Shown: positions 9,279 to 19,177 of the stretch, in pieces
Numbering within the stretch: position 1 is the stretch's first letter
Layout of the letters: each line of letters opens with the position of its first letter
NCBI RefSeq assembly: GCF_014643455.1
Contig: NZ_BMJM01000002.1
Span: forward strand, 354,437-418,436
Source: Sandarakinorhabdus glacialis
GTDB taxonomy: Bacteria; Pseudomonadota; Alphaproteobacteria; Sphingomonadales; Sphingomonadaceae
Direction of reading: 5' to 3'
Length of the DNA: 64,000 nt
Program-made: the position numbers and the translations under genes
Notes under the pieces: generated by a model
What the model saw: only the letters and a program-made list of their open reading frames with translations
Told to the model about the DNA's origin: nothing
Databases searched by the model: none

Positions 9279-10070
9279 TCAAAGATCCAGCTTCACCCCA
9301 AGCGCCTCCTCCGCCATCGCCCGAACCTCTACGCTAGCCTCGGGATAGTTCAGGTCGACTCCCTCCCCCAGCGCCGCAACAACAGCCTCCAACCCCTTGA
9401 TCCGCGCAAATTTCTTGTCGTTGGCTGCAATAGCCGTCCACGGCGCCAGTTCGGTCGATGTCTGCTCGAACATCTCCTTATACGCATCGAGATAGGCCTC
9501 GCGCATCGACCGGTTGTGATAATCCTCGACGCCGGTCTTCCACCGTTTCCACGGCGTCTCGATTCGCTCCTTCAGGCGCTTGTCCTGTTCTTTCTGGGTG
9601 ATGTGCAGGAACAGCTTCACGATCCGCGCACCATCGGCAATGTGCAGCGCCTCGAACGCGTTGATCTCGTCATAGGCGCGCCGCCAGTCGGCTTCCGGCG
9701 TCAGTTTATCGACGCGTTCCACCAGCACCCTGCCATACCAGGTACGATCGAACACGACGATCTCGCGCTTCGCCGGCAGCCGCTCCCAGAACCGCCACAG
9801 ATAATGATGCTCGACCTCGATCTTCGTCGGCGCCCCGATCGACCACACCCGCGTATAACGCGGGTCGAGGGGCGCCGTCATCCGGGTAATCAGCCCGCCT
9901 TTTCCGGCCGCATCCCAGCCCTCGATGGCGACGATCGCCTTGCGGCCCTGGTTGATATACGCGGCCTGGATGAGCTCCAGCTTGTGCTCGAGTTCTCGGA
10001 GCTGTTTTTCATAGACCTCGCGGTCGAGATCTTCGTCGTGTTCGAATTTGCTCAGGTCGATCTTGGCCAA
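9279..10070 (-). CDS. ppk2: Polyphosphate kinase 2 family protein
   Basis: PPK2 enzymes transfer phosphate between polyphosphate and nucleotides. The 263-residue single-domain protein has Walker A in IEGWDAAGKGGLI (about residues 49-61), the lid/Walker B segment VVFDRTWYGRVLVERVD, and the conserved FLHITQKEQDKRLKER and WKRWKTGVEDYHNRS blocks. Whether it prefers ADP, GDP or AMP cannot be decided from the sequence alone. It follows aspS by 11 bases on the same strand and is probably co-transcribed. Confidence 0.92.
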   Translation of the reverse strand: MAKIDLSKFEHDEDLDREVYEKQLRELEHKLELIQAAYINQGRKAIVAIEGWDAAGKGGLITRMTAPLDPRYTRVWSIGAPTKIEVEHHYLWRFWERLPAKREIVVFDRTWYGRVLVERVDKLTPEADWRRAYDEINAFEALHIADGARIVKLFLHITQKEQDKRLKERIETPWKRWKTGVEDYHNRSMREAYLDAYKEMFEQTSTELAPWTAIAANDKKFARIKGLEAVVAALGEGVDLNYPEASVEVRAMAEEALGVKLDL

Positions 10071-10081
10071 GGCGCGTCCCC

Positions 10082-11863
10082 CTATTCGACGATACGAATG
10101 TGCAACTCCCGCAACTGCTTCAGCGTTGCCGCGTTCGGCGCATTCATCATCAGGTCTTCGGCCTTCTGATTCATCGGGAACACCACGACCTCACGGATGT
10201 TGGGCTCGTCGGCGATCAGCATGACCATCCGGTCGACACCCGGCGCCGAGCCACCATGCGGCGGCGCGCCGTATTTGAAGGCATTGATCATGCCGGTGAA
10301 ATCGCGATCGACATCGGCCTGGCTATAGCCGGCAATCTCGAAGGCCTTGTACATGATCTCGGGCCGGTGGTTCCGGATCGCGCCCGACGACAGTTCAACG
10401 CCGTTGCAGACGATATCATACTGATAGGCCTTGATCGTCAGCGGATCCTGCGTCTCGAGCGCCTCAAGCTCGCCCTGCGGCATCGAGAACGGATTATGGC
10501 TAAAGTCGATTTTCTTGGCGTCCTCGTCATACTCGAACATCGGGAAATCGACGATCCAGCAGAATTTGAAAGTATCTTTCTCAATGATATCGAGCGTCGT
10601 CCCGACCCGCGTCCGCGCCAGCCCGGCCAGCTTGGCCGCCTGCGCTTCCTTGCCCGCCGCAAAGAAACAGCCATCGTCCGGCCCAAGGCCCAGCTGCTCG
10701 TAGATCGCCAGCATGCCCGCCTCGCCGTGGTTCTTGGCGATCGGCCCGCCGAACTCGCCGGCCTTGCGCGTAACATATCCCAGCCCGGCATAACCCTCGG
10801 CGCGAGCCCAGTCGTTCATCTCGTCGAAGAACTTGCGGCTCTTCTCGGCCGTGCCCGGCGACGGAATGGCTCGCACGATGCTGCCATCCTCGACCATCTT
10901 GGCAAAAATCCCGAACCCCGAGTTACGGAAGTGATCGCTCACATCCTGGATGACGATCGGGTTGCGCAGGTCGGGCTTGTCGTTGCCGTATTTCAGCATC
11001 GATTCCGCATATGGGATGCGCGGGAACGCCCCCTGAGTGACCGCCCAGGGCTTGCGCCCGCCAAAGCCGGCATTTTCCTCGAACACACCCGCCAGAACCG
11101 GCTCGATCGTCGCAAAAACATCGTCTTGCGTAACGAAGCTCATTTCGAAATCGAGCTGATAGAACTCGCCCGGCGAGCGATCGGCGCGCGCATCCTCGTC
11201 GCGGAAACACGGCGCAATCTGGAAATAGCGGTCGAAACCCGCCACCATCAACAGTTGCTTGAACATCTGCGGCGCCTGCGGCAGCGCATAGAATTTGCCG
11301 GGATGCACGCGGCTCGGCACCAGGTAATCGCGCGCCCCTTCGGGACTGCTGGCAGTCAAGATCGGCGTCTGGAATTCGGTGAAGCCTTGGTCGATCATTC
11401 GCCGGCGCAGGCTGGCAATCACCCCCGAACGCAACATCATGTTGGCATGCAGCCGCTCCCGCCGCAGGTCGAGATAGCGGTACTTCAACCGGATCTCCTC
11501 GGGATATTCGGCATCGCCCGCCACCGGCAACGGCAATTCGACCGCCGCCGACTGCACTGTCACCTCGAGCGCCCGCACTTCGATCTCACCCGTTGCCAGG
11601 TTCGCATTCACCGCCCCGCCCTCGCGTGCCACGGCATCGCCGGTGATTGTCACCACCGATTCCACCCGCACCCGATCGAGCGTCTCGAACGCCGGCGACC
11701 CCGGCCCGACGACGATCTGCGTCAGCCCGAAATGGTCGCGCAGGTCGATAAACAACACGCCGCCATGATCGCGCTTGCGGTGGATCCAGCCCGACAGGCG
11801 AACGCTCTGGCCGGCATCGGTGCCGCGCAGAGCGCCGCAATTATGGGTACGATAGGCGTGCAT
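10082..11863 (-). CDS. aspS: Aspartyl-tRNA synthetase
   Basis: Class IIb synthetase charging tRNA-Asp. From ATG at 11863 the protein has 593 residues: an N-terminal OB-fold anticodon domain ([20 protein letters not shown]), motif 1 and 2 regions ([26 protein letters not shown], seen as [11 protein letters not shown]), a bacterial GAD insertion, and motif 3 as [15 protein letters not shown]. The longer reading from 11932 adds residues unlike the family. As in many alphaproteobacteria it may be a non-discriminating enzyme that also acts on tRNA-Asn, but that is not decidable here. Confidence 0.97.
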   Translation of the reverse strand: MHAYRTHNCGALRGTDAGQSVRLSGWIHRKRDHGGVLFIDLRDHFGLTQIVVGPGSPAFETLDRVRVESVVTITGDAVAREGGAVNANLATGEIEVRALEVTVQSAAVELPLPVAGDAEYPEEIRLKYRYLDLRRERLHANMMLRSGVIASLRRRMIDQGFTEFQTPILTASSPEGARDYLVPSRVHPGKFYALPQAPQMFKQLLMVAGFDRYFQIAPCFRDEDARADRSPGEFYQLDFEMSFVTQDDVFATIEPVLAGVFEENAGFGGRKPWAVTQGAFPRIPYAESMLKYGNDKPDLRNPIVIQDVSDHFRNSGFGIFAKMVEDGSIVRAIPSPGTAEKSRKFFDEMNDWARAEGYAGLGYVTRKAGEFGGPIAKNHGEAGMLAIYEQLGLGPDDGCFFAAGKEAQAAKLAGLARTRVGTTLDIIEKDTFKFCWIVDFPMFEYDEDAKKIDFSHNPFSMPQGELEALETQDPLTIKAYQYDIVCNGVELSSGAIRNHRPEIMYKAFEIAGYSQADVDRDFTGMINAFKYGAPPHGGSAPGVDRMVMLIADEPNIREVVVFPMNQKAEDLMMNAPNAATLKQLRELHIRIVE

Positions 11864-12078
11864 GGGACAATCTCGAATTGAACAGGGACATTTTGCCCGC
11901 AGCCGGGGCGTCGACGATGACGCGGGTGACACACGCCGGACGGCATTTTGTCAAGGCAAACGGCGCGTCATGGCACTGCGGCAACACCTGCAATTAAACT
12001 GAACATCTTGCTTTGCATATTGTAACTGCCGCAAGTCTTCGACTGGTCGAGTCGCTTTCGGCGCTCTATGACCAGTCA

Positions 12079-13266
12079 ATGCTCATCCATCCGCTGGTTA
12101 CCGATACCGAAACCCTGACCGCGCTCTGCAATCGGCTCTCACAGGCGGACTTCGTCACCGTCGACACCGAATTCATGCGTGAGAGCACTTATTATCCCGA
12201 CCTCTGCCTCGTCCAGGTCGCAAGTTCCACCGAAGCCGCCGCCATCGACCCCAAGGCGCCGGGCATCGACCTCGCGCCACTGCTCAAGCTGATGGTCGAG
12301 GACGAAGTCCTCAAGGTCTTCCACGCCGGCGGCCAGGACCTCGAGATCATCTACAATTTGACCGGCAAGACCCCTGCCCCGCTGTTCGACACCCAGGTCG
12401 CCGCCATGGCACTCGGGCTTGGCGAACAGGTCGGCTACACCAACCTTGTCGCCGCCTATTCCGGCGTCCAGATCGACAAGGGCGCGCGCTTCACCGATTG
12501 GGCCCGCCGCCCGCTCAACGATCGCCAGCTCGACTATGCCATCGGCGACGTGACCCACCTCGCCGACCTGTTCCCCAAGATGGTCGACAAGCTGCGCCGC
12601 ACCGGCCGTGGCGGCTGGCTCGATGACGAGATGGCACGCTGCTGCGACCCCGCCACCTATGCCAATGACCCCGAGAAAGCCTGGACCCGGCTCCGCCTGC
12701 CAAGCCGCAAGGCCGACGTCCTTGGCCGGCTGAAGGCCCTCGCGCGCTGGCGCGAACTCGAGGCCCAGGACAAGGACGTGCCGCGCGGCCGCATCGTCAA
12801 GGACGAGACCCTCGGCGACCTCGCCGGCTCGCCGCCGCGCAGCCAGGCCGATCTCGCCAAGGTCCGCGGACTTTCGGCGGCCTGGGCGAGCAACGCCATC
12901 GGCGACCGCCTCATCCGCTGCCTGCAGGATGCGCAACCTTTGTCCGCCGACGAGATGCCGCTTCGAGAACCTCAACGCCCGGGATTGTCGACCGAAGGCG
13001 CGCTGATCTCCGACCTGCTCAAACTGCTCCTCAAGATTCGCAGCAAGGAAAGCGGTGTCGCCCCGCGACTCATCGTCCGCGGCGACGACCTCGATGCGCT
13101 CGCGGCCGGCGTCCGCGACGGCCTGCCCGTGCTCGATGGCTGGCGCCGCGAAATCTTTGGCGAGGACGCCCTGGCCCTTGTCGAAGGCCGGCTCGGCTTC
13201 GTCGTCAAGGAAGGCAGGCTGACCATGACGCGGCTCCCGGCCGCGATCGAGGAAAGCGTCGACTAG
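12079..13266 (+). CDS. rnd: Ribonuclease D
   Basis: 3'-5' exoribonuclease taking part in tRNA 3'-end maturation. The 395-residue protein has the DEDDy catalytic set: Asp and Glu in VTVDTEFMRE, Asp in VFHAGGQDLEII, and Tyr/Asp in LDYAIGDVTHL, followed by HRDC domains (LARWRELEAQDKDVPRGRIVKDETL). The ATG at 12079 fits the family start; a TTG 66 bases upstream gives an unlikely extension. Its TAG stop and the stop of the convergent ampR-like gene share the palindrome CTAG. Confidence 0.95.
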   Translation: MLIHPLVTDTETLTALCNRLSQADFVTVDTEFMRESTYYPDLCLVQVASSTEAAAIDPKAPGIDLAPLLKLMVEDEVLKVFHAGGQDLEIIYNLTGKTPAPLFDTQVAAMALGLGEQVGYTNLVAAYSGVQIDKGARFTDWARRPLNDRQLDYAIGDVTHLADLFPKMVDKLRRTGRGGWLDDEMARCCDPATYANDPEKAWTRLRLPSRKADVLGRLKALARWRELEAQDKDVPRGRIVKDETLGDLAGSPPRSQADLAKVRGLSAAWASNAIGDRLIRCLQDAQPLSADEMPLREPQRPGLSTEGALISDLLKLLLKIRSKESGVAPRLIVRGDDLDALAAGVRDGLPVLDGWRREIFGEDALALVEGRLGFVVKEGRLTMTRLPAAIEESVD

Positions 13267-14102
13267 ACGGTCGCTTCAAGCCAAAGTCGAAACGCCATCA
13301 TTGCCGGGCGTTCAGCCCGCGAGCGCGCCCGCACCAGCCAGTAACCGCCGACATCGACTTCGACCTCCGATAGCCGCACCAACCGGCCGCTGGTAACGTC
13401 GCCCGCGAACAACCGCGCCGGCAACAATGCGGCACCGCCGCCTCCCGACGACGCAGCCGCCAATGCCAGCGATGAATCGAACACCGGGCCCAGCGCCGGG
13501 CGTCCCGACAGCCCCGCCTTAGCAAACCATCGCGGCCATTCATCGGCCCGGTACGACCGCAGCAACGGCGCGTCATCGAATTTGGCGCCCGGCGCCGCCA
13601 TCGGCGTCAACGCCGCAGCCATGACGGGCGTCACGCTTACGCCCGGCCAATTGCCATCACCAAACCGAATGGCAAGATCGAGCCCTTCCCCCGCGAGATC
13701 GACGCGATTGTTGTTTGCCGTCACGCGCAGGTCGATTTCGGGATGCGCCGCCGCAAAAGCTGCCATCCTGGGTAACAGCCATATCGCGGCAAACGTCCCG
13801 ACCACGCCGACGTTGAGCACCGCTCGAAACCGTCCCCCGGCGAACCGGTCGAGCGCTGCACCAATCCCATCAAAGGCCTCCGAAAGCACCGGCAACAGCG
13901 CCGCCCCCTCGTCGGTCATCATCACGCCGCGCGGCAATCGCTTGAACAACGTCACCCCCAACCGCGCCTCGAGCCCCTTGATCTGGTGGCTCAGCGCCGC
14001 CTGGCTCACGCAAAGCTCGATCGCCGCGCGCGTGAAGTTCAAGTGTCGCGCCGAGGCTTCGAAGGCGCGCAGAGCATTGAGGGGTATCTGCGGCCGGTCC
14101 AT
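13263..14102 (-). CDS. ampR: AmpR-type LysR transcriptional regulator
   Basis: LysR-type regulator that controls a divergent beta-lactamase gene in response to cell-wall fragments. The 279-residue protein has an N-terminal winged helix (NALRAFEASARHLNFTRAA, VSQAALSHQIKGLEARLG) and an effector domain whose blocks LNVGVVGTFA, VTANNNRVDLAGEGLD, LLRSYRADEWPRWF and GGYWLVRARSR match AmpR closely. The divergent neighbour is a class A beta-lactamase with a gap of about 100 bases, the standard AmpR arrangement. The target operator should lie at 14103-14203, but I could not fix its boundaries. Confidence 0.9.
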   Translation of the reverse strand: MDRPQIPLNALRAFEASARHLNFTRAAIELCVSQAALSHQIKGLEARLGVTLFKRLPRGVMMTDEGAALLPVLSEAFDGIGAALDRFAGGRFRAVLNVGVVGTFAAIWLLPRMAAFAAAHPEIDLRVTANNNRVDLAGEGLDLAIRFGDGNWPGVSVTPVMAAALTPMAAPGAKFDDAPLLRSYRADEWPRWFAKAGLSGRPALGPVFDSSLALAAASSGGGGAALLPARLFAGDVTSGRLVRLSEVEVDVGGYWLVRARSRAERPAMMAFRLWLEATV

Positions 14103-14203
14103 GCCAAAGCATTAGGGGATCTCATGGCTGCCGTGAAGGAACATCGCTTGGCAATTGCCGCCGTCGCAGCGAAAAACACGCTCCAACTGGAGAGCGCCAC
14201 CAC

Positions 14204-15073
14204 ATGATCGACCGCCGCCAATTCGCCCAGATCGCCGCGCTGCTCACCGCAGCACCGGCTCTCGCGCGCACCCCTGCCCCCCTCGACCTCAAGTCCGCCG
14301 TCCTCGCCGCCGAAAAGTCCACCGGCGGACGCATCGGCTTGGCCGTCCATGATACCGCCTCCGGCCGCTGTTTCAGCCACCGCGGCGCCGAGCTTTTCCC
14401 CATGGCCAGCACCTTCAAGGCCCTCCTCGCCGCCGCCATCCTGCAGCGTGTCGACCAGGGCAAGGACAGCCTCAGCCGCACCATCGCCGTCCGCAAGGCC
14501 GACATCGTCAGCAATTCCCCCGTCTCCGAAAAACACATCGGCGGTACCGCCACCGTCGCCCAACTTACCGAAGCGACCGTCATCTACAGCGACAACACCG
14601 CCGCCAATTTGCTCCTTCCGGCGCTCGGCGGCCCGGCCGGCTTCACCCGCTGGCTACGCGACATCGGCGATCCCGTGACCCGCCTCGACCGTTTCGAAAC
14701 CATGATGAGCGAGGCCCTGCCCGGCGATCCGCGCGACACGACATCTCCTGATGCCGTCATCGCAACCTGGCAGCGGCTGCTGCTCGGCAACATTCTCAAG
14801 CCCGCCAGCCGGGCGCAACTGACCGACTGGCTGATCGCCAACACGACCGGAGACACCCGCCTCCGCGCCGGCCTGCCCAAGGGCTGGAAAGTCGGCGACA
14901 AGACCGGCACCGGTGGTCACGGCAGTGTTAACGATGTCGCGATCGTCTGGCCGGTTCGCGCCGATCCGCGCCCATTGTTCATCGCCAGCTTCGTCAACGG
15001 CGGGACCGCGCCGTCCGAAACGTTCTACAAGGCCCATGCCCACCTCGCCCGCGCCATCGCCGCGGCAATCTGA
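14204..15073 (+). CDS. bla: Class A beta-lactamase
   Basis: Serine beta-lactamase acting in the periplasm. The 289 residues start with a Tat-like signal (DRRQF followed by AQIAALLTAAPALA). The catalytic motifs are Ser-Thr-Phe-Lys in PMASTFKAL (Ambler 70-73), SDN in YSDNTAAN (130-132), Glu166 in LDRFETMMSEALPGD, and KTG in GDKTGTGG (234-236). Aligning the omega loop with TEM places Ser, not Asn, at Ambler position 170; position 69 is Ala. A Shine-Dalgarno (GGAG) lies just upstream. The divergent ampR gene implies inducible expression. No precise subfamily can be assigned. Confidence 0.93.
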   Translation: MIDRRQFAQIAALLTAAPALARTPAPLDLKSAVLAAEKSTGGRIGLAVHDTASGRCFSHRGAELFPMASTFKALLAAAILQRVDQGKDSLSRTIAVRKADIVSNSPVSEKHIGGTATVAQLTEATVIYSDNTAANLLLPALGGPAGFTRWLRDIGDPVTRLDRFETMMSEALPGDPRDTTSPDAVIATWQRLLLGNILKPASRAQLTDWLIANTTGDTRLRAGLPKGWKVGDKTGTGGHGSVNDVAIVWPVRADPRPLFIASFVNGGTAPSETFYKAHAHLARAIAAAI

Positions 15074-15078
15074 ACGAC

Positions 15079-15108
15079 AAAACGCCCGGTCGTTCGCACG
15101 ACCGGGCG
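15079..15108 (-). terminator. Strong hairpin between bla and the TonB receptor
   Basis: A perfect 11-bp inverted repeat (CGCCCGGTCGT, loop TCGC, ACGACCGGGCG) lies at 15083-15108. On the minus strand it is followed by TTTTGTCGTT, so it best fits an intrinsic terminator of the TonB receptor gene; it probably also slows transcription arriving from bla. Confidence 0.8.
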
Positions 15109-15127
15109 CTGGTCTAGACGTCAAACC

Positions 15128-17683
15128 TCAGAAGCGAACGGTGCCTTCGATGCCGAAGGTGCGCTGCTGGTTGAAGTTACCATAGTCGCCAAGCACGTTG
15201 CTGACGCTGCCGGTGGTAACGCTGCTCGATGGTGCAGCAGGCAGGCTGTTCGATGGATCGCGGCGGAACAGCACGTCCTTGTCGAACAGGTTGCGGCCCC
15301 ACAGGCTGACATTCAGCGTCTGGTCGCCGTCGCCCATCTTGATCTGGGTAACGGAGATCCGGCCGTTGACGAGGAACGACGCGTCGTTCTTGGTCTCGAA
15401 CTGGTCGAACGCCTGGGTCGCCTGCGAATAGGCGGCGTCGAGGTGGAAGCGCACCGCGGTGTCGCCCTTGCCGATCGGCAGTTCGTAATCGATCGCACCG
15501 CTGGCGGCGTTCCGCGGCGTGAAGACGATATAGAATTGCTGATAGACGCTCGTCGAGGTGGTGACCGGCGGCGTACCGCTGACCGCCGAGGCGGTGATCA
15601 GCACCGGCGGGATGTTCGTATAGGTATAGGCGTACGAAGCGTTGAGCGTCAGGCCTTCGATCGGACGGAAGGTCAGATCGGCCTCGATGCCGCGGATCTT
15701 GGTGTTGCCCGGGGCATTGATGGTGACAAGGTTGTTGAAATTGCCCGTCGCCGTGAACTGGACCGAGCTGATATCGACCTGGCTGTCCTTGCGATCCATG
15801 ATGTAGCCGGTCAGGTTGAACCGCGCGCGGCGATCGAAGAACTCGGACTTCAGCCCGACTTCATAGGACTTGACGTCCTCAGGATCGAAAGCCTGATAGT
15901 TCGACGTGCGCGAGCTGGCGCCGCCGGCGCGATAGCCGGTCGCATATTTGGCATAGACATAGATGTCCTCGTCCGCCTGGTAGCCGATGGTCGCCATCGG
16001 GTTGAAGCGGTTCCAGGTCTCATCCAACGGCTTGTAACCGTTCGCCGCGGCGCGGATCGGGTCGGTGCGATAGTTGATATTGCGCGAGAACAGCAACTCG
16101 CCCTGCTTCTTGTCAGTGGTGTAGCGGCCGCCCAGGATGACGCTCAGCTCATCTGTCGCATGCCATGTACCCTGGCCATAAACGGCGTAGCTGCGCGACC
16201 GGACTTCCGAGGCACGATCGATCGAGCGGCAACCCGGCTGCGACCCGAAACCACCCGAACCAACGCACGGATCGAGCACGACATAGCTGTAGCCGCTGGT
16301 TTGACCGGCCGTCGTGTAGCCCGAAATGGCCATCGAATTCGGCGTCGCCGCATCGTCGCTGACGTTCTCGATGAAGTAGTAAAGACCGCCGACATAGTCG
16401 ACAGGACCCAGGGTCCCGACAGCCTGGAATTCCTGGCTGAACTGATTCTGCTTCAAATTGGCAAGGCTGTAGCGGCTGAAGTTGCACGCGGTGCCGACGC
16501 AACCCGGTGCAACGACAGGCGGACGATGCGCGCCGCCGGCGTTATCCCACTGCGACGACGTCACGCCGCGCCAACCGGTGATCGAGCGTAGCTCGAGGTC
16601 GGGCGTGATTTTGTACTTCAACGTATTGATGAAGCCGTGCGTGTTGTCGACGCTCGGCTGCTGCGGAACGCCGATGTCGGCGACTTTCTGGCGCGACGTG
16701 CTGTTGATGATGACGCCCGGCAGCGGTGGGCGGATCGTGCCCGTGAGCCCGGTGTAGGCTGTGCCGGGAAGGACGCAATTCGGTGCCAACGAAGCCCGGA
16801 TAGGTACCGCAGCCGTGCCGCCGCTGGGGCAGGCATTCGGGTTGAAATTGAGCAACTGGCTGTAGAACGGCGTCGTTTCTGTGTGCGCTACATCATAGGC
16901 AAAATCGTTGGTCAGACCTTCGAACGGCTGCCAGCGCACGGCAGCGCGCAGGCCCTGGCGATCGGAAAGGTTCCAGCCGGACTGCCCGGCGAGCGGGTTC
17001 TTCGTCGTTGCATCCTGGTGCTGGACGACACCGTCGATCTTGACGCTGAAATTGTAGAACTCGGGAAGGTCGAGGTGGAGTTCGCCGTTATAGGCACCGT
17101 AGTTGCCGATGCCGCCGGTGACGCGCCCGCCGAATTCGCCCGTTGGCGCCCGGTTGACGATCGACAGCGCGCCGCCTTCGGTGTTGCGGCCGAACAGCGT
17201 GCCCTGCGGGCCCTTCAGCACTTCGACGCGCTCGACATCGAACAACGACGTGTTCACACCGTGCTGCCGACCGAGATAGACGCCGTCGATATAGATGCCG
17301 ACGCCCTGTTCGCGCGCCGGCTGGTTGGCATCGAGCGGCACGATGCCTCGAATACCGATGGTCAGCGCATTCGTGCGTGCTTCGAACGGCGCGATGCGCA
17401 GCGACGGCACGCTGCCGTCGGAAAGATCGACCAAGCTGAGGACGCGGCGCTGCTTGAGCGAGTCGCCGCCCAGCACGGTAATCGAAATCGGCGTCCGCTG
17501 AGCGTTGGTTTCGCGCTTCGTCGCGGTCACGACGATCTCGTCGAGGCCTTCCGAAGGCACAGCGTCGTCGGCAGCGGCGACCACGATCGGCGCCGGCGCA
17601 TCCTGTGCCGCTGCAGCCCACAATGGCGAGGTGAACATCACGTCCAGCAAGGCCAGTACGGCGAGAGATGTTGTCGATTTCAT
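15128..17683 (-). CDS. TonB-dependent outer-membrane receptor
   Basis: Outer-membrane beta-barrel transporter energised by TonB. From ATG at 17683 the protein has 851 residues: signal peptide (SLAVLALLDVMFTSPLWAAAA), TonB box region (DEIVVTATKRETNAQ), plug domain (LKGPQGTLFGRNTEGGALSIV, RGIVPLDANQPAREQGVG) and a long barrel that ends in a terminal aromatic residue (GIEGTVRF). The plug motif and barrel resemble the large sphingomonad family with unknown or varied ligands. No sigma/anti-sigma pair or transport partner lies nearby, so the substrate is unknown. An upstream in-frame ATG at 17782 adds residues without signal-peptide character. Confidence 0.93.
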   Translation of the reverse strand: MKSTTSLAVLALLDVMFTSPLWAAAAQDAPAPIVVAAADDAVPSEGLDEIVVTATKRETNAQRTPISITVLGGDSLKQRRVLSLVDLSDGSVPSLRIAPFEARTNALTIGIRGIVPLDANQPAREQGVGIYIDGVYLGRQHGVNTSLFDVERVEVLKGPQGTLFGRNTEGGALSIVNRAPTGEFGGRVTGGIGNYGAYNGELHLDLPEFYNFSVKIDGVVQHQDATTKNPLAGQSGWNLSDRQGLRAAVRWQPFEGLTNDFAYDVAHTETTPFYSQLLNFNPNACPSGGTAAVPIRASLAPNCVLPGTAYTGLTGTIRPPLPGVIINSTSRQKVADIGVPQQPSVDNTHGFINTLKYKITPDLELRSITGWRGVTSSQWDNAGGAHRPPVVAPGCVGTACNFSRYSLANLKQNQFSQEFQAVGTLGPVDYVGGLYYFIENVSDDAATPNSMAISGYTTAGQTSGYSYVVLDPCVGSGGFGSQPGCRSIDRASEVRSRSYAVYGQGTWHATDELSVILGGRYTTDKKQGELLFSRNINYRTDPIRAAANGYKPLDETWNRFNPMATIGYQADEDIYVYAKYATGYRAGGASSRTSNYQAFDPEDVKSYEVGLKSEFFDRRARFNLTGYIMDRKDSQVDISSVQFTATGNFNNLVTINAPGNTKIRGIEADLTFRPIEGLTLNASYAYTYTNIPPVLITASAVSGTPPVTTSTSVYQQFYIVFTPRNAASGAIDYELPIGKGDTAVRFHLDAAYSQATQAFDQFETKNDASFLVNGRISVTQIKMGDGDQTLNVSLWGRNLFDKDVLFRRDPSNSLPAAPSSSVTTGSVSNVLGDYGNFNQQRTFGIEGTVRF

Positions 17684-17883
17684 CGAAAGGTGATCCCGGT
17701 GCGCCAAAGACGGCGTTGAAGCGGGGGCATAAGTGCGGACTGTTACAATATGGGGCCAGAATTGTGACAGTTTGGATTGCAATCATGAACGTGTCGAAAT
17801 TGCCACACGGCCTCTGTCTGCAACCTCTCGGCAACACCGGGAGCGCCAACATTCGCTTGACTGCCCGCCAGACCTCCCTATGA

Positions 17884-17938
17884 GCGGCGGCGGGCCACGC
17901 GGTCCCAACGCCGCGCGAGCTCTCTGTGAGGAGAGAAT
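17884..17938 (+). promoter_or_regulatory. Structured 5' leader of serC (candidate serC RNA motif)
   Basis: Two hairpins fill the 55 bases before the serC start. The first pairs GCGGCG (17884-17889) with CGCCGC (17909-17914) and has an inner stem GGGCC/GGTCC with loop ACGC. The second pairs CTCTC (17920-17924) with GAGAG (17931-17935), enclosing part of the Shine-Dalgarno GAGGAG. A conserved 'serC' leader motif has been described in alphaproteobacteria before serC-serA operons; the position and layout agree, but I matched it from memory of the description, not by covariance search. Confidence 0.55.
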
Positions 17939-19060
17939 ATGATTGACCGTCCTACCGCGCTTCCTGCGCGTGCGCATTTTTCGTCCGGCCCCTGTGCCAA
18001 GCGTCCCGGCTGGGATGCCTCCCAACTCGCCACCGAATCTCTCGGCCGCTCGCACCGGTCCAAGATCGGCAAATCGCGCCTCAAGCTCGCAATCGACCTG
18101 ACTCGCGAAGTCTTGAGCGTCCCCAGCACCCATCGCATCGGCATCGTGCCGGCCTCCGACACCGGCGCCTATGAAATGGCGATGTGGAGCCTTCTCGGCG
18201 CCCGTCCCGCCACCATGATCGCCTGGGAAAGCTTCGGCGAAGGCTGGGTGACGGATGCCATCAAGCAGTTGAAGATCGACGCCGACGTCGTCACCGCCCC
18301 CTATGGCGAGCTGCCCGATTTCACCCGCATCGATCAAAGCCGCGACATCTGCTTCACCTGGAACGGCACCACCTCGGGCGTTCGGGTCCCCAATGGCGAC
18401 TGGATCCGCAACGACCGCGAAGGCCTCAACCTCGTCGATGCGACCTCGGGCGTATTTGCCCAGGACATCCCCTGGGACAAGATCGATGTGCTCACCTACA
18501 GCTGGCAGAAAGTCCTCGGCGGCGAAGGCGGCCACGGCGTCCTTATCTTGGGGCCACGCGCCGTGGAGCGCCTCGAGAGCTACACCCCTGCCTGGCCATT
18601 GCCTAAAATCTTTCGCCTGACCTCCAAGGGCAAGCTCATCGAAGGCATCTTCTCGGGCGAAACCATCAACACGCCATCGATGCTCGCCGTCGAGGACTAC
18701 ATCGACGCCCTCGAATGGTCGAAGCAGATCGGCGGCCTGCCCGAGTTGATGGCCCGCGCGGACGCCAATGCAACAGAGCTCAACCGCTGGGTCGACGCCA
18801 CCCCGTGGATCGAAAACCTCGCCAAGGTGCCGGCGACGCGCTCGAACACCAGCGTCTGCCTGACCCTGCCCGGCGCCGACGAAGCGCTGCCCAAGGCCAT
18901 CGCGTCGCTGCTCGAAAAAGAAGGCGCCGCCTACGACATCGGCGCCTACCGCGACGCCCCTCCCGGCCTGCGCATCTGGTGCGGCGCCACCGTCGACACC
19001 AGCGACATCGAAGCGCTGACCCAGTGGCTCGACTGGGCCCACGCACAGGCCACAGCCTAG
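17939..19060 (+). CDS. serC: Phosphoserine aminotransferase
   Basis: PLP-dependent enzyme converting 3-phosphohydroxypyruvate and glutamate to phosphoserine. The 373-residue protein has the alphaproteobacterial/archaeal SerC form: start region [18 protein letters not shown], substrate segment [14 protein letters not shown] (seen as [12 protein letters not shown]), [13 protein letters not shown], and the PLP lysine in [16 protein letters not shown]. It is followed by serA after a 117-base gap containing a repeat, and preceded by a structured leader whose second hairpin covers the ribosome-binding site, so expression may be regulated post-transcriptionally. Confidence 0.96.
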   Translation: MIDRPTALPARAHFSSGPCAKRPGWDASQLATESLGRSHRSKIGKSRLKLAIDLTREVLSVPSTHRIGIVPASDTGAYEMAMWSLLGARPATMIAWESFGEGWVTDAIKQLKIDADVVTAPYGELPDFTRIDQSRDICFTWNGTTSGVRVPNGDWIRNDREGLNLVDATSGVFAQDIPWDKIDVLTYSWQKVLGGEGGHGVLILGPRAVERLESYTPAWPLPKIFRLTSKGKLIEGIFSGETINTPSMLAVEDYIDALEWSKQIGGLPELMARADANATELNRWVDATPWIENLAKVPATRSNTSVCLTLPGADEALPKAIASLLEKEGAAYDIGAYRDAPPGLRIWCGATVDTSDIEALTQWLDWAHAQATA

Positions 19061-19071
19061 CCCTTCCGACT

Positions 19072-19110
19072 TCTCCCTCCCTTCTTCAAGGGAGGGGTCG
19101 GGGGTGGGTC
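19072..19110. repeat. Intergenic palindromic repeat, CCCTCCC...GGGAGGGG type
   Basis: CTCCCTCCCTTCTTCAAGGG followed by AGGGGTCGGGGGTGGGT. The same unit recurs at 21970, 63531 and 63610. It lies between serC and serA. Confidence 0.7.
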
Positions 19111-19177
19111 ACTCTAATCGCCCAGCCAAAAGCTTTCCCCACCGCGCCTTATCCGGCAGCAGGCCAAGGATCAAACC

